A DNA stretch of 64,000 nucleotides from Tenacibaculum holothuriorum (GTDB lineage Bacteria; Bacteroidota; Bacteroidia; Flavobacteriales; Flavobacteriaceae): the NCBI RefSeq assembly GCF_002120225.1, contig NZ_LAPZ01000007.1:62001-126000 (forward strand), in the 5' to 3' direction. Position 1 is the stretch's first letter, and each line of letters begins with the position of its first letter. A program made the position numbers and the translations under genes. This document shows positions 35,140 to 43,861 of the stretch, piece by piece. A model generated the notes under the pieces. It ran no database searches, had not been told where the DNA came from, and saw nothing but the letters and a program-made list of their open reading frames with translations.

Positions 35140-36228
35140 TTATTTCATAGCGTATAAACGCTTGTTGTTCGTGTCTGGTTTTATGTGTTGTAAATCACCA
35201 TATGGCTTGGTTAAAGGCTTAAGAACACATAGTACAGTAGATTTTCCTTTTACAGTAAGTTTGCTGTTTTTTACATTCCATCTCCAACGAAATTTTTCCA
35301 CAGGAATATCTAAGTTATTTAATTCTTTAGCTAAATCTTCGTCGTTGGCAATCCAATCCATTAAGGCTTCTTCAGTTTCAAATGTTGGAATTTCATTATC
35401 TGAATTATGATAATCAAACTCCCATGTTATAGGAACATTAAACTGAAATGTATAAGGCTCACCAATGTAACGCTCACGTTCATTTGTTAAAGCTGCAAAC
35501 CATTCAATTTCTCTTTCGTTAGGATATTTTCTGGCAATCTCTTTTGAAAGATCTGTTTTTCCTGGTGAATTTGCTGTTGGATAAAACACATAGTATGGTT
35601 TTGCTAAATAATGATTTGAAAACTCACCGCCAAAAACATTGTAATATGGAGAAGCTACAACTTGAGGTGCTTCTTTAGCTGAAAATGACTTTTTAAGCTT
35701 TTGCATTAGCTTTGTGTTTTTTCCTAATCCACAAGAGTGAAAAACAATTTTAGTGTTTTCTGTAATTCCGTCTTTTAATTGAGGAATTAATTGATTTTCA
35801 GAATCTCGTTGAAGTGTTTCTGCTGTAATACGCTCTCCATTAATCACAGTTTCTAAACTCATACCTTTCCATGGATTACTATGGCTTACAATATGTACTT
35901 CTCCGTACGGATTTTCAGTAACGTTTTTATTCATCCAGTTGATAACTTCCTCTAGCGAATAAGCATCTTCCACAATTTGATATTGTTTTTCTTTAAAAAA
36001 GGTTCTCGCACTTGAGTAAAACTTGTTATCGCCTTTGTCATATCCTGTAATAAATACAATTGGACTTCGAGACTCTACTGCTGTCTTTTCTTCTAAGTTA
36101 GTTGTAGAAATTTCAATTGTCTCCGCAACTGTATTCGTTGTTTTTTCCTTTGTTTTTGTACAGTTTACAAAAGTTCCTGTCATTAATAATCCTACAATTA
36201 CTGCTACTTTTAAATTTAATTTTTTCAT
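35140..36228 (-). CDS. Lipoprotein with caspase/DUF4347-like His-Cys motif
   Basis: A 362-aa lipoprotein: signal peptide ending in GTFVNC with lipid-attached C23. After an acidic linker, residues about 55-220 form an alpha/beta fold: PIVFITGYDKGDNKFYSSA, then VHIVSHSNPWKG with H116, and IVFHSCGLGKN with C166. A histidine after one core strand followed by a cysteine after the next is the layout of caspase-like and DUF4347-type folds, suggesting a His-Cys peptidase or a relative. I do not recognise the family itself. The C-terminal 130 residues are a separate region with many W and E. It follows the VIT/VWA gene by 39 bp and precedes the LytS/LytTR pair by 108 bp; all four could share one response. 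Confidence 0.75.
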   Translation of the reverse strand: MKKLNLKVAVIVGLLMTGTFVNCTKTKEKTTNTVAETIEISTTNLEEKTAVESRSPIVFITGYDKGDNKFYSSARTFFKEKQYQIVEDAYSLEEVINWMNKNVTENPYGEVHIVSHSNPWKGMSLETVINGERITAETLQRDSENQLIPQLKDGITENTKIVFHSCGLGKNTKLMQKLKKSFSAKEAPQVVASPYYNVFGGEFSNHYLAKPYYVFYPTANSPGKTDLSKEIARKYPNEREIEWFAALTNERERYIGEPYTFQFNVPITWEFDYHNSDNEIPTFETEEALMDWIANDEDLAKELNNLDIPVEKFRWRWNVKNSKLTVKGKSTVLCVLKPLTKPYGDLQHIKPDTNNKRLYAMK

Positions 36229-36267
36229 GATTTTTGAGTTTAAGAGTTAATAATTTATTGTTTCGTT

Positions 36268-38424
36268 TTAGCTTCTTAATGTCACAACAATTCCTTTGTT
36301 AAGCTGAATGTTTGCTGGAAGCTTTTTTAAGATGTTACTTAGGTTATTATCTACGAACCAAGCTCCGTTTTTTTCTTTTTCAATTTTTACAATCTTCCCG
36401 TTTGCGTCGAAATGTATTTTTACATTTTTATGCTTTTGTAAATACATTTTTAATACTGATGAATAGCTTCCTTTTAACCACATTTGTATTGCTCTTTTTG
36501 TTTGTTTTTTAATGTTTGTTGAAAACAGAATTTTGAATGATTTTTTTACTTTAGATTTTCCTGAAATTTCTACTGAAGCTCCAACTGCAGAATTGTTTAC
36601 ATTCATAGGAAGTGGTAATGCTTGTTTAACCGATTTTAATGAACCATTTTTGTTTACTATTTCACTGTCTACCGCTACGAAAGATGTATATTGAGTTGCT
36701 AAATTGTAAGCCAAACCTAGTTGTGTAACTTCTTGTTTTACATCGTCGTAAAAATTCTTTTTATAATCGTCTAATCGTTCTATTCGTTTTCTTGCCCATA
36801 AGTATTTTAAGGCTTTATTGTCTGCGCTTACTACTCCAGTTTTTACATTAATTTTCTGAACTACTTTTTTATTTCCTTGCCAACCTTTTATGGTTATTTT
36901 TCCTTTTGGTTTTCCTTTGTACTTTCCATAAAATACAGTGGGTCTTTCAGCAAAAACGTCTGGAATTGTTTTAGGCTCTACATCATAAATATCAAAACCA
37001 CTTGTTTTTAATTTAATTTGAGTTAATAGGGGAGAGGCTATGTACTTTTTAAATCTTTTTGCAACTCTAAAAGCATCATTTTTATTGGTTGCTATAAACG
37101 ATTCACTTCTACCAATTTTAGCCATTCCTTCAATTAAGTATCTGTTTACACTGCTACCAATTCCGAAAGTGAATACATTGGCCTTGTCCAAATTGTTTTC
37201 AATCAAATGAAAAGCATCTTTCTCTACATTTACATATCCATCGGTAATTACAACCATTGATCTCGATGTGTTTTCATGAACTCTAGGTAAGGAATAAGCT
37301 GTTTTTAAAGCGTCTATTAATTGTGTTCCTCCTCTTGCGTAATATGAACCTGAGTGTAAAAAATGTAATCCTGTTTCTATATTTTTAGCCGTAGCTTTTA
37401 CTGCTTTTTGTTTGAAAATTGATGAGGTAGATGCAAATAATTGAATGTTAAAAGAATCTGTTTCTCTCAAATTACCTAACAAGTTTCTCATCAATTCTTT
37501 TGAAACTTCTAAAGGATATCCGTTCATTGAACCCGAAACATCTACAATGAATAAGTATTCTCTTGGCGGAATTTCATTTTTCAATATCTTTTTAGGTGGT
37601 TGAATCATTAATGAAAAGAAATTTTCTTTTTCACCTTCGTAGAGTAATAATCCAGATTGAATATTATCACTACGTAACGAATAATTGATGATAAAATCTC
37701 TATTTGCGGGATTTTCCTCGTTTTTTGAAATTCCGATTTCTGCTGATTTGTTATCAGGGTAATTCACTACAAGTTCATGAGTTTCTGAAGCCACTTTTTG
37801 AATCATCATTCCAGCATTTATGCAAATATTTAGATCGTAATCAAATGTAGAGGCAATGCCTTTTTTTGTACAAGGTGTGTTGAAAGTGCTTTCCTTTGAA
37901 TTACTTTCTCCTGTATAACGAGGACCAACTACACCAGGGAAAATAAATTGATAATCTCCACCTTTAGGTAATAGCATTTCTGTATAAAAAATATCAACTG
38001 TAATTTCTTCTTTAGGTACTATATTTCCAACCTTCATTTGAAATACATTTGGACGTTGCTGGTCTAGTTTTGCAGCTCTTTTTCCTTCTTTTATAGCTTT
38101 TTGATATACTTTATTAGCTTGTTGCTTTTCAAAAACTGTAGCTTTAATCGTTCTGTTACCAATTTTCATTCTCATGTCGTGTACTGCTGCTTGAGTTGAC
38201 ATAGGAAACACATAATTAGCTTCAATTGGTGTTGTGCCTAAATTTTGAAATGTTTGAGTAATTTGTACATGAGCAATAGTTCCAACTATTTGCACATTAG
38301 CCTTTGTACTTTTTAAAGGAATGCTACTTTTATTATTTATAACTTCTAAATATGGGCTTTCGGTTTTTTGTCCGTAAACCAGAGCGGTTGATAAGAGTAT
38401 GAGATAGAAAAATAAACGCTTCAT
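36268..38424 (-). CDS. VIT and von Willebrand factor A domain protein, exported
   Basis: A 718-aa protein with a signal peptide (cut near VYGQ-K, residue 19). An N-terminal VIT domain (about 25-150; ANVQIVGTIAHVQITQTFQNLG and VFPMSTQAAVHDMRMKIG) is followed by a VWA domain (about 288-470) with an intact MIDAS metal site D295-V-S-G-S299, plus T and D in later loops (GGTQLIDAL, VVITDGYV). The C-terminal part (about 560-718) is helical then compact. The set resembles mammalian inter-alpha-trypsin heavy chains and occurs in bacterial surface proteins; metal-dependent protein binding is likely. It begins the gene group that also includes the caspase-like lipoprotein. Confidence 0.93.
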   Translation of the reverse strand: MKRLFFYLILLSTALVYGQKTESPYLEVINNKSSIPLKSTKANVQIVGTIAHVQITQTFQNLGTTPIEANYVFPMSTQAAVHDMRMKIGNRTIKATVFEKQQANKVYQKAIKEGKRAAKLDQQRPNVFQMKVGNIVPKEEITVDIFYTEMLLPKGGDYQFIFPGVVGPRYTGESNSKESTFNTPCTKKGIASTFDYDLNICINAGMMIQKVASETHELVVNYPDNKSAEIGISKNEENPANRDFIINYSLRSDNIQSGLLLYEGEKENFFSLMIQPPKKILKNEIPPREYLFIVDVSGSMNGYPLEVSKELMRNLLGNLRETDSFNIQLFASTSSIFKQKAVKATAKNIETGLHFLHSGSYYARGGTQLIDALKTAYSLPRVHENTSRSMVVITDGYVNVEKDAFHLIENNLDKANVFTFGIGSSVNRYLIEGMAKIGRSESFIATNKNDAFRVAKRFKKYIASPLLTQIKLKTSGFDIYDVEPKTIPDVFAERPTVFYGKYKGKPKGKITIKGWQGNKKVVQKINVKTGVVSADNKALKYLWARKRIERLDDYKKNFYDDVKQEVTQLGLAYNLATQYTSFVAVDSEIVNKNGSLKSVKQALPLPMNVNNSAVGASVEISGKSKVKKSFKILFSTNIKKQTKRAIQMWLKGSYSSVLKMYLQKHKNVKIHFDANGKIVKIEKEKNGAWFVDNNLSNILKKLPANIQLNKGIVVTLRS

Positions 38425-38486
38425 AACTACTTGATTTTTGAATTATATACTCAAATGTACAAGTAGAATGGAGCTTAATAGTGGGT

Positions 38487-38521
38487 TAATTAGAATTCGT
38501 CGAGAACTAATTAGAATTCGT
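38487..38521. repeat. 14-bp direct repeat with 21-bp period, possible LytTR operator
   Basis: TAATTAGAATTCGT occurs at 38487-38500 and 38508-38521, 63-97 bp upstream of the VIT/VWA start at 38424. The two-turn spacing is that of LytTR-type paired sites; the cognate-type regulator gene is 4 kb downstream. Binding is inference. Confidence 0.55.
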
Positions 38522-38614
38522 TAAATTAAGGTAAAAAGGTTTAAAAAGTTGACACAAACTTCACTGATTCTCACTGATTTTGTTGATTGGTAGTTCTTAG
38601 GGAAAATAAAGTTC

Positions 38615-38657
38615 CGTCATTACGAGGAGTTCATTGAGCGGAGTCGAAATGATGACG
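38615..38657. repeat. Intergenic palindromic element, copy B
   Basis: CGTCATTACGA at 38615-38625 and an imperfect inverse TCGAAATGATGACG at 38644-38657; shares its arm with the repeat at 35070-35121. Confidence 0.6.
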
Positions 38658-38768
38658 AAGTAATCTATTAGTTAAAATAGATTCATTTTTTTAAAGTATT
38701 TAATATTTTCTTTTTTTGGAAAAGATATTTAAACTCTTAGTTTTTAAAGGTGAATTTTTAGGTATAAG

Positions 38769-39596
38769 ATGAGTAAATTGTTATTTTTAATTTTAAAATT
38801 AAAAGTTATGATACCAGAAGAAATTTACCATTATACAAGTATAAACTCTTTAGCATATATTTTAAATTATAAAACTTTAAGGTTTACGATATTATCTAAT
38901 TTAAATGATCCTTTGGAAGGAAAAACTGAAGATGTTGAATATTGTGAAAAATTGGTTTATAGTTCGTCATGGAGTATATCTGAAAAGGATACAATACCAA
39001 TGTGGAAATTGTATACTGACTTAAAAGGAGTTAGATTAAAAATTAATCCCAAAAATTTATTTGCAGATTCTACAGAAATAAGAGAGGAAAATTATGGTTT
39101 ACATAATAAATATTTTGTTTCAACTTTGAATCGCCCTTTAAGTTTAAAAGTAAAATCTATTGATGGCCTCAATGTAAGATATGAAGCGAGTGATAAAATT
39201 TTTGGCCCAGATAAGGTAAAGTATATTGAAGAGGGTGAGGAATACCCATCTGTTATTACTAGATTAGAAGAAGGAATGCAGGGAGGGAAATTAGAACTTC
39301 ATAGAGTAGGACTAGCTAAAAATAAAAATTGGAAATTTGAAAACGAGATTAGATTTAGAATTCCTTTTCAAACCGATATTATTACAATGAATGGAATGAC
39401 TCCTAAAGAGTTCGTGAGTATTTATGAATTTGAATCTTCTTTTTATGATGTAGATATAAATCCTAAAGTATTTGAAACAGCTGAAATTATGTTAGCTCCT
39501 TTGTGTGAAAAATCTGATGAGATAATTGTTAATTCATTAATTCAAGAGTTTGCTCCAAATATTAAAATAACAAGAAGTAATATTAATATAAAGTAA
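38769..39596 (+). CDS. DUF2971 family protein
   Basis: A 275-aa cytoplasmic protein. The N-terminus holds the DUF2971 hallmarks: IYHYTSINSLAYILNYKTLRFTILSNLNDPLEGK (Y-H-Y-T and LNDP motifs), then W.L Y.D (PMWKLYTDLKG) and a late ENEIRFRI. The family is widespread, often in accessory or defence-rich regions, and has no assigned function. Start could be the ATG at 38769 or the ATG at 38808; the second puts the conserved YHYT five residues from the start, which is more typical. Convergent with the PepSY reductase gene, no operon partner. Confidence 0.85.
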   Translation: MSKLLFLILKLKVMIPEEIYHYTSINSLAYILNYKTLRFTILSNLNDPLEGKTEDVEYCEKLVYSSSWSISEKDTIPMWKLYTDLKGVRLKINPKNLFADSTEIREENYGLHNKYFVSTLNRPLSLKVKSIDGLNVRYEASDKIFGPDKVKYIEEGEEYPSVITRLEEGMQGGKLELHRVGLAKNKNWKFENEIRFRIPFQTDIITMNGMTPKEFVSIYEFESSFYDVDINPKVFETAEIMLAPLCEKSDEIIVNSLIQEFAPNIKITRSNINIK

Positions 39597-39609
39597 AACA
39601 GTAACTAGT

Positions 39610-41769
39610 TTAATAACAATCCGTTTTTATTTGACCATTATTTTTAAATTTTTGAAGTGGAGTTTTTAATTCGGAAGCAACAATTTTTTCAAGATTGTTT
39701 AAAACACCATTCATCATCGCTACGGAACCACAAATCATAATAGCATCTCCATTTTTTAAAACAGAAGCTACTAATTTTTGTTCTTCCTGAATACAATCTT
39801 GTACATACTTTTTTTCTCCTTCTTGAGAAAAAGCAACTTTATAATTTATCTTATTCAGATAGGGCTTGTACATTTCTAAAGAATGTTGTGTTCTAAGACC
39901 TAAGAAAACATGTGTTTTAGTTTTGTTTTCTAACATTCCAAGGAAAGGAGCAATTCCTGTTCCGTTGGCAATAAGTATTACTTCTTTAGATTTTTTAGGA
40001 AAATGAAAACTTTTGTTTTGTTGAATCCTAGCAGAAAGGTTTTCTTCTGTAGTTAGATTGTATAAAAGGTTAGAGCAAATTCCTACATCATGTTTTTTAA
40101 TACTTAATAGAATATCGTTTTCAATTTTTCCGATAGAATATAAACGTTCAATATTGTCTTTTTTGGGAGTGATAGATAATAAATCACCTGATTGAAATTT
40201 CATTTTTTTAGTAGGTTGTAAACGAATTAAGAAAGAATCATCATTGTTTAATTCGGTTTTGTCTAATACTTTAAAATTGTATTGTTTTTTAGGTTTAAAT
40301 TCTTGTTGTTTTAATTCTAATGGGATTTGAGTTTGTTCACTCCATTGTATTGCCCAATTTTTAAAATCGCCAAAGTTCTGATTGTTGATTTTTGCTAAAG
40401 AAAGAATAGGAGAGAAGTTGTTTAATTCCTGTAGTTTATTGTCAATATCAATAGCAAATTGACAAAAATGTGGGTATGCATACGAACCTAAACCTACAAC
40501 TGAATATTTTATATTATTGTTTTGTTGAACTAAATCTAAAAGTTGTAAAAATTTAGACGCATTTGTAGGAGCTTCTCCTTCACCATAAGTTGCGGTAAGT
40601 ATGATGAGTTGTTTAGCATTTTTATAGATTGTATAATTGTTTAGGTGATCTACATAAACAGTTTTGTTTTCTTGCAGTAATGCTTCAAAAAGTGATTTAG
40701 CAAAACCAAAGGTACTACCAGATTCAGAGCCTACTAAAATGATAAATTCAGCAATATCTTTTTTGAACTTGTTTTTAGGAAGTTTACTCTTCTTTTTTCG
40801 ATCTAAAGTAATTGCAAAACCAGAATAGATGAAAAACAAAATAGCAAAACAGGATAGTAAGAGTACTATCGACCAAAAAATAGAGCCTCTACCTGTGTGT
40901 AAAAATAAACTCCATTCAGAAAGAATTTTAACCCAAGAAAGTTGTTGATTGCTTGCAATTTCTCCAGAATATTGATGTACTAAAAGTTCTTTGTTATGTA
41001 GTTTTACGAAAAAATAATCTTCCTCATCTTCTGAAAAAGGAAACTCAATGCTTTTTAAATCGCTTAGTTTGGTTTGTTTGAAAACAGGGAAGTTTTTAAT
41101 AGCTAATTTTTTATCAGTTTTAGAAACAAAATCGTACTGATGTTTTACTTTGGTTTTAGGTAATAAAGAAAACTTTTCTAACGACAAATAAACACCTGTA
41201 AGTGTAATTAATACTATCGGAATTAAAAAATAGCGACCTAAGATTACATGGTAAAACTGTTTGAAATCTTCATTGACAACTTTTGTAAAAAATTGAATAA
41301 TTCCACCTTGTCTTTTTATGATTAAAATGCTTCCCGTAACTGTGATTAAAAAGAGAAGGAAAGAGAAAAATCCGACTAAAAATCGTCCTGTAGATTTTAA
41401 AAATAATGAGCGATGTAAGTTTGTTGCGAACTTATAAATAGAAGCTTTTGTTTGAATTGAATGAATCTTTTTTCCTGTTGTAGGATTCACATAAAAAGTT
41501 TCACTTTTACCATCCTTTTTAATTACTGAAGCTGTAACAAAATTGTTTTGATCTACTTTAACAGTAACTACTTCTTTGTATTCTTTTTTTAAAGAACCTA
41601 AAGTTTCGGCAATTGTAATTTGATTGGTATTACGAATAGCATACGGTTTTAGCTGATTCGAAATAGGTTCGAAAGCTAAAATAATACCTGTGATGGCTGC
41701 CAAACAAATAAAAATAAAAGAAGATATAGCCAGAGTTAAATGGCTATATCTCCATATAGAAATTGTCAT
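39610..41769 (-). CDS. PepSY membrane protein fused to flavodoxin and ferredoxin-NADP reductase modules
   Basis: A 719-aa inner-membrane flavin reductase. An N-terminal PepSY transmembrane part has four helices (about 10-33, 128-152, 179-197, 297-322) with PepSY domains between them. A flavodoxin domain from about 341 has an FMN loop GSESGST at 347-353 and TATYGEGEA. An FNR-type FAD/NADPH domain follows, with RLYSIG (FAD), NGTGIAPFLGML and MICGSVAMM (NADPH). Electrons from NADPH pass through FAD and FMN, and probably across the membrane, to a periplasmic acceptor. It ends the group with DUF2271, ankyrin and DUF6607 genes next to a haem-uptake receptor, so reduction of haem- or siderophore-bound iron is the likely task. 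Confidence 0.9.
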   Translation of the reverse strand: MTISIWRYSHLTLAISSFIFICLAAITGIILAFEPISNQLKPYAIRNTNQITIAETLGSLKKEYKEVVTVKVDQNNFVTASVIKKDGKSETFYVNPTTGKKIHSIQTKASIYKFATNLHRSLFLKSTGRFLVGFFSFLLFLITVTGSILIIKRQGGIIQFFTKVVNEDFKQFYHVILGRYFLIPIVLITLTGVYLSLEKFSLLPKTKVKHQYDFVSKTDKKLAIKNFPVFKQTKLSDLKSIEFPFSEDEEDYFFVKLHNKELLVHQYSGEIASNQQLSWVKILSEWSLFLHTGRGSIFWSIVLLLSCFAILFFIYSGFAITLDRKKKSKLPKNKFKKDIAEFIILVGSESGSTFGFAKSLFEALLQENKTVYVDHLNNYTIYKNAKQLIILTATYGEGEAPTNASKFLQLLDLVQQNNNIKYSVVGLGSYAYPHFCQFAIDIDNKLQELNNFSPILSLAKINNQNFGDFKNWAIQWSEQTQIPLELKQQEFKPKKQYNFKVLDKTELNNDDSFLIRLQPTKKMKFQSGDLLSITPKKDNIERLYSIGKIENDILLSIKKHDVGICSNLLYNLTTEENLSARIQQNKSFHFPKKSKEVILIANGTGIAPFLGMLENKTKTHVFLGLRTQHSLEMYKPYLNKINYKVAFSQEGEKKYVQDCIQEEQKLVASVLKNGDAIMICGSVAMMNGVLNNLEKIVASELKTPLQKFKNNGQIKTDCY

Positions 41770-41781
41770 TAATTCAAAAAA

Positions 41782-42255
41782 TTATTGAGGAATCATTCTT
41801 ATGTAACGAATAAAACCTTTTCCTTCAATTTTACCTTTTACATTTTCTGATGTTAACTCAAACTCAACATCGTCTTTGTAATATTCTTGATCTTCAACTG
41901 CAGATTCAAAACGGATTTTATATCCTTGGTCTATTTTATCGTTAGGTATTTCAATAACGCTAATAGCTCTATTTCCTCCACTAATTGTTGCACCTGTAAT
42001 AGCGTCGATATCACTTCTTACTTTTCCGTGGAAATTCCACCATTCGGTAATATCATGATACCAATCTTCGTCATCACCTTGAACATATAAGGTTTTTTCA
42101 TATTTTCCTTCAGGATTCAATAATGAAATTACTACATAAGCACCTTCGCCATCGTAATTCTTCATTTGAATCATGCATTTATACTTTGTACTTTCAGTAA
42201 TTGTGAATGCCATTGTAATTAATGCTAATAGAAAAATTGCGGTTATTTTTTTCAT
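41782..42255 (-). CDS. Exported DUF2271 protein with covalent-flavin (ApbE) motif
   Basis: A 157-aa protein with a signal peptide (about 1-20) and a compact beta-rich mature part. The core shows D84-A-I-T-G-A-T90-I-S, matching the D-x-x-(S/T)-G-A-T sequence that ApbE uses to attach FMN to a threonine in extracytosolic flavoproteins; T90 would be the attachment residue. DUF2271 proteins are known in the company of PepSY reductases. It precedes the PepSY-flavodoxin-FNR gene by 12 bp, so it likely takes electrons from that reductase in the periplasm. No apbE gene lies in this window. Confidence 0.85.
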   Translation of the reverse strand: MKKITAIFLLALITMAFTITESTKYKCMIQMKNYDGEGAYVVISLLNPEGKYEKTLYVQGDDEDWYHDITEWWNFHGKVRSDIDAITGATISGGNRAISVIEIPNDKIDQGYKIRFESAVEDQEYYKDDVEFELTSENVKGKIEGKGFIRYIRMIPQ

Positions 42256-42271
42256 TTTTTTATTATTTACA

Positions 42272-42362
42272 TCTCGATATAATTTTTTCCTTCCTCAAAA
42301 ATCACTCGATGTGACAGGTTTCGTCAGTTCGAGTATTCCTTCGAAGGAGGAATGTATCGAGA
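42272..42362. repeat. Large imperfect intergenic palindrome
   Basis: Outer arms TCTCGATA (42272-42279) and TATCGAGA (42355-42362); inner arms ACTCGATGTGAC (42304-42315) and GTCAGTTCGAGT (42323-42334, 10 of 12 pairs). Fits the CTCGAACTGACG-type dispersed element I know from marine flavobacteria. Lies between the ankyrin and DUF2271 genes. Confidence 0.7.
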
Positions 42363-42364
42363 AC

Positions 42365-43852
42365 TTATTTTAAAAAGCTAATATCTGTATTTTTTAATGC
42401 TTCATTTTCTTTAGCTAAATCATACAAAGTTTCCTCAAAATCTGTTTTTACAGAAGTATCTGCTCCTTGAGAAATTAAATGCTTTATAATTTTATCGTTC
42501 TTAGCCATCATTACAGCTTTTTGTAATGCAGTTAAGCCCTTTTTATTTTTAGCATTAATGTTAATCTTATAAGTTTTTATAAAATCTAACATAGGAATAC
42601 TTTGCTTTTCAATTGCTAAATGATACAATGTTGAACCATCTTTTTGAGTTTTTCCAACCGATAAACCTTTCGCTTTTAAAGTGTTTAATTTCTGTTGAAA
42701 TTCTTTTTTACCTTTTGAATTGAAAGTTTTAAATAAATGATAACTTAAATCATATCCTTTAGTGTCTACTATTGAAACGTCAGCACCTTTTTCTAACAAG
42801 AATTGTACCACTTGTGGTTTGTTCCAAAGTGCTTTGGTTAATACAGAATGTCCATCTTTATTCTTATGATTAATGTTTGAAGTTTTATCAGCAAATAACT
42901 TAATAACTTCTAAAGAATTTCTACTTGCAGCATTTAAAAGAGGTGTATTTCCGTCTTTGTTAGCTTGATTTATATTTACACCTTTATCAATAAAATATTG
43001 TAATGAGGCAATGTCTTTATTACGATATGCTAAGTTATGTAATGGTGTGTTTCCTTCTTTATTAGTAATGTTAGGATTGATTCCTAAGTTTTCTAAATAC
43101 TTGAAATAATTTAAAGAATTGTAACCACGACGAGAACCACGAGTAGCAAATAACATAGCATTACCACCATTTTTGTTTAACTCTTTATATGGAAGTCCTT
43201 TTTTTATCAATAACTCTAACATTTTACGATTGTCTTTTTGAGCTACGTAATTAAAAACTCCATTTCCGTATTTATCAGTACTTTTTAAATCTAACCCTTT
43301 GTTTACAAAATAGTCTACCATAGTAAAATCTTGTAAATTCGGAATAATTAATAATAAAGCATTGGCTCCTTTTGGTGTTTTTTCAGTTAAAACATTTGCG
43401 CCTTTTTCAATTAAAAGATCATACAGTTTTGTGTTTTTAACACCTGCTACTGCTGCAAAGTTTAATAATGAATATCCTTTATCGTCAATTACATCGGTCT
43501 TAGCACCATTTGCTAAAAGATGTTTTACGATAGGCATGTTGTTTTTATATGCGGCCCAAAAGATATAGGTTCTACCATCATGAGTTAGTTTATTTACATC
43601 ATTTCCTTTTTTAGTTAAAAGGTGTTTTATAACTGCTTCGTCTGCATTCTCTAATAAAGCATACACAACAGCATCAAAACCAAAACGATTTAATTGACTC
43701 GGACTGTTACCTTCTTTTATTTTTTCTTCTACTTGTGCTATGGTAGGTTTTATTTTCCAAAAACTTCTACCAATAAAAATGTTTTCTTGAGCAACAAGTG
43801 AAGTGCTTATAAAAAATAAAAATAAAAGGACTATTGATTTTAAAGCTCTCAT
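42365..43852 (-). CDS. Exported ankyrin-repeat protein
   Basis: A 495-aa protein with a signal peptide (cut near LVAQ-E, residue 22) and about twelve ankyrin repeats from residue 55 to the end; clear copies read KDGNTPLLNAASRNSLEVIKL, KEGNTPLHNLAYRNKDIASL and KKGLTALQKAVMMAKNDKII. Repeats of this kind bind proteins; a partner is unknown. It lies 9 bp after the DUF6607 gene and 109 bp before DUF2271 on the same strand, inside the haem/iron reduction group. Confidence 0.93.
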   Translation of the reverse strand: MRALKSIVLLFLFFISTSLVAQENIFIGRSFWKIKPTIAQVEEKIKEGNSPSQLNRFGFDAVVYALLENADEAVIKHLLTKKGNDVNKLTHDGRTYIFWAAYKNNMPIVKHLLANGAKTDVIDDKGYSLLNFAAVAGVKNTKLYDLLIEKGANVLTEKTPKGANALLLIIPNLQDFTMVDYFVNKGLDLKSTDKYGNGVFNYVAQKDNRKMLELLIKKGLPYKELNKNGGNAMLFATRGSRRGYNSLNYFKYLENLGINPNITNKEGNTPLHNLAYRNKDIASLQYFIDKGVNINQANKDGNTPLLNAASRNSLEVIKLFADKTSNINHKNKDGHSVLTKALWNKPQVVQFLLEKGADVSIVDTKGYDLSYHLFKTFNSKGKKEFQQKLNTLKAKGLSVGKTQKDGSTLYHLAIEKQSIPMLDFIKTYKININAKNKKGLTALQKAVMMAKNDKIIKHLISQGADTSVKTDFEETLYDLAKENEALKNTDISFLK

Positions 43853-43861
43853 TTTTTAAGT

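Larger units (their letters stand above)
38425..38768. other. 344-bp intergenic region
   Basis: No gene seen. Holds the direct repeat at 38487-38521, the palindromic element at 38615-38657, and the leader of the DUF2971 gene. A short direct copy TCACTGATT occurs twice around 38561-38579. Confidence 0.8.
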
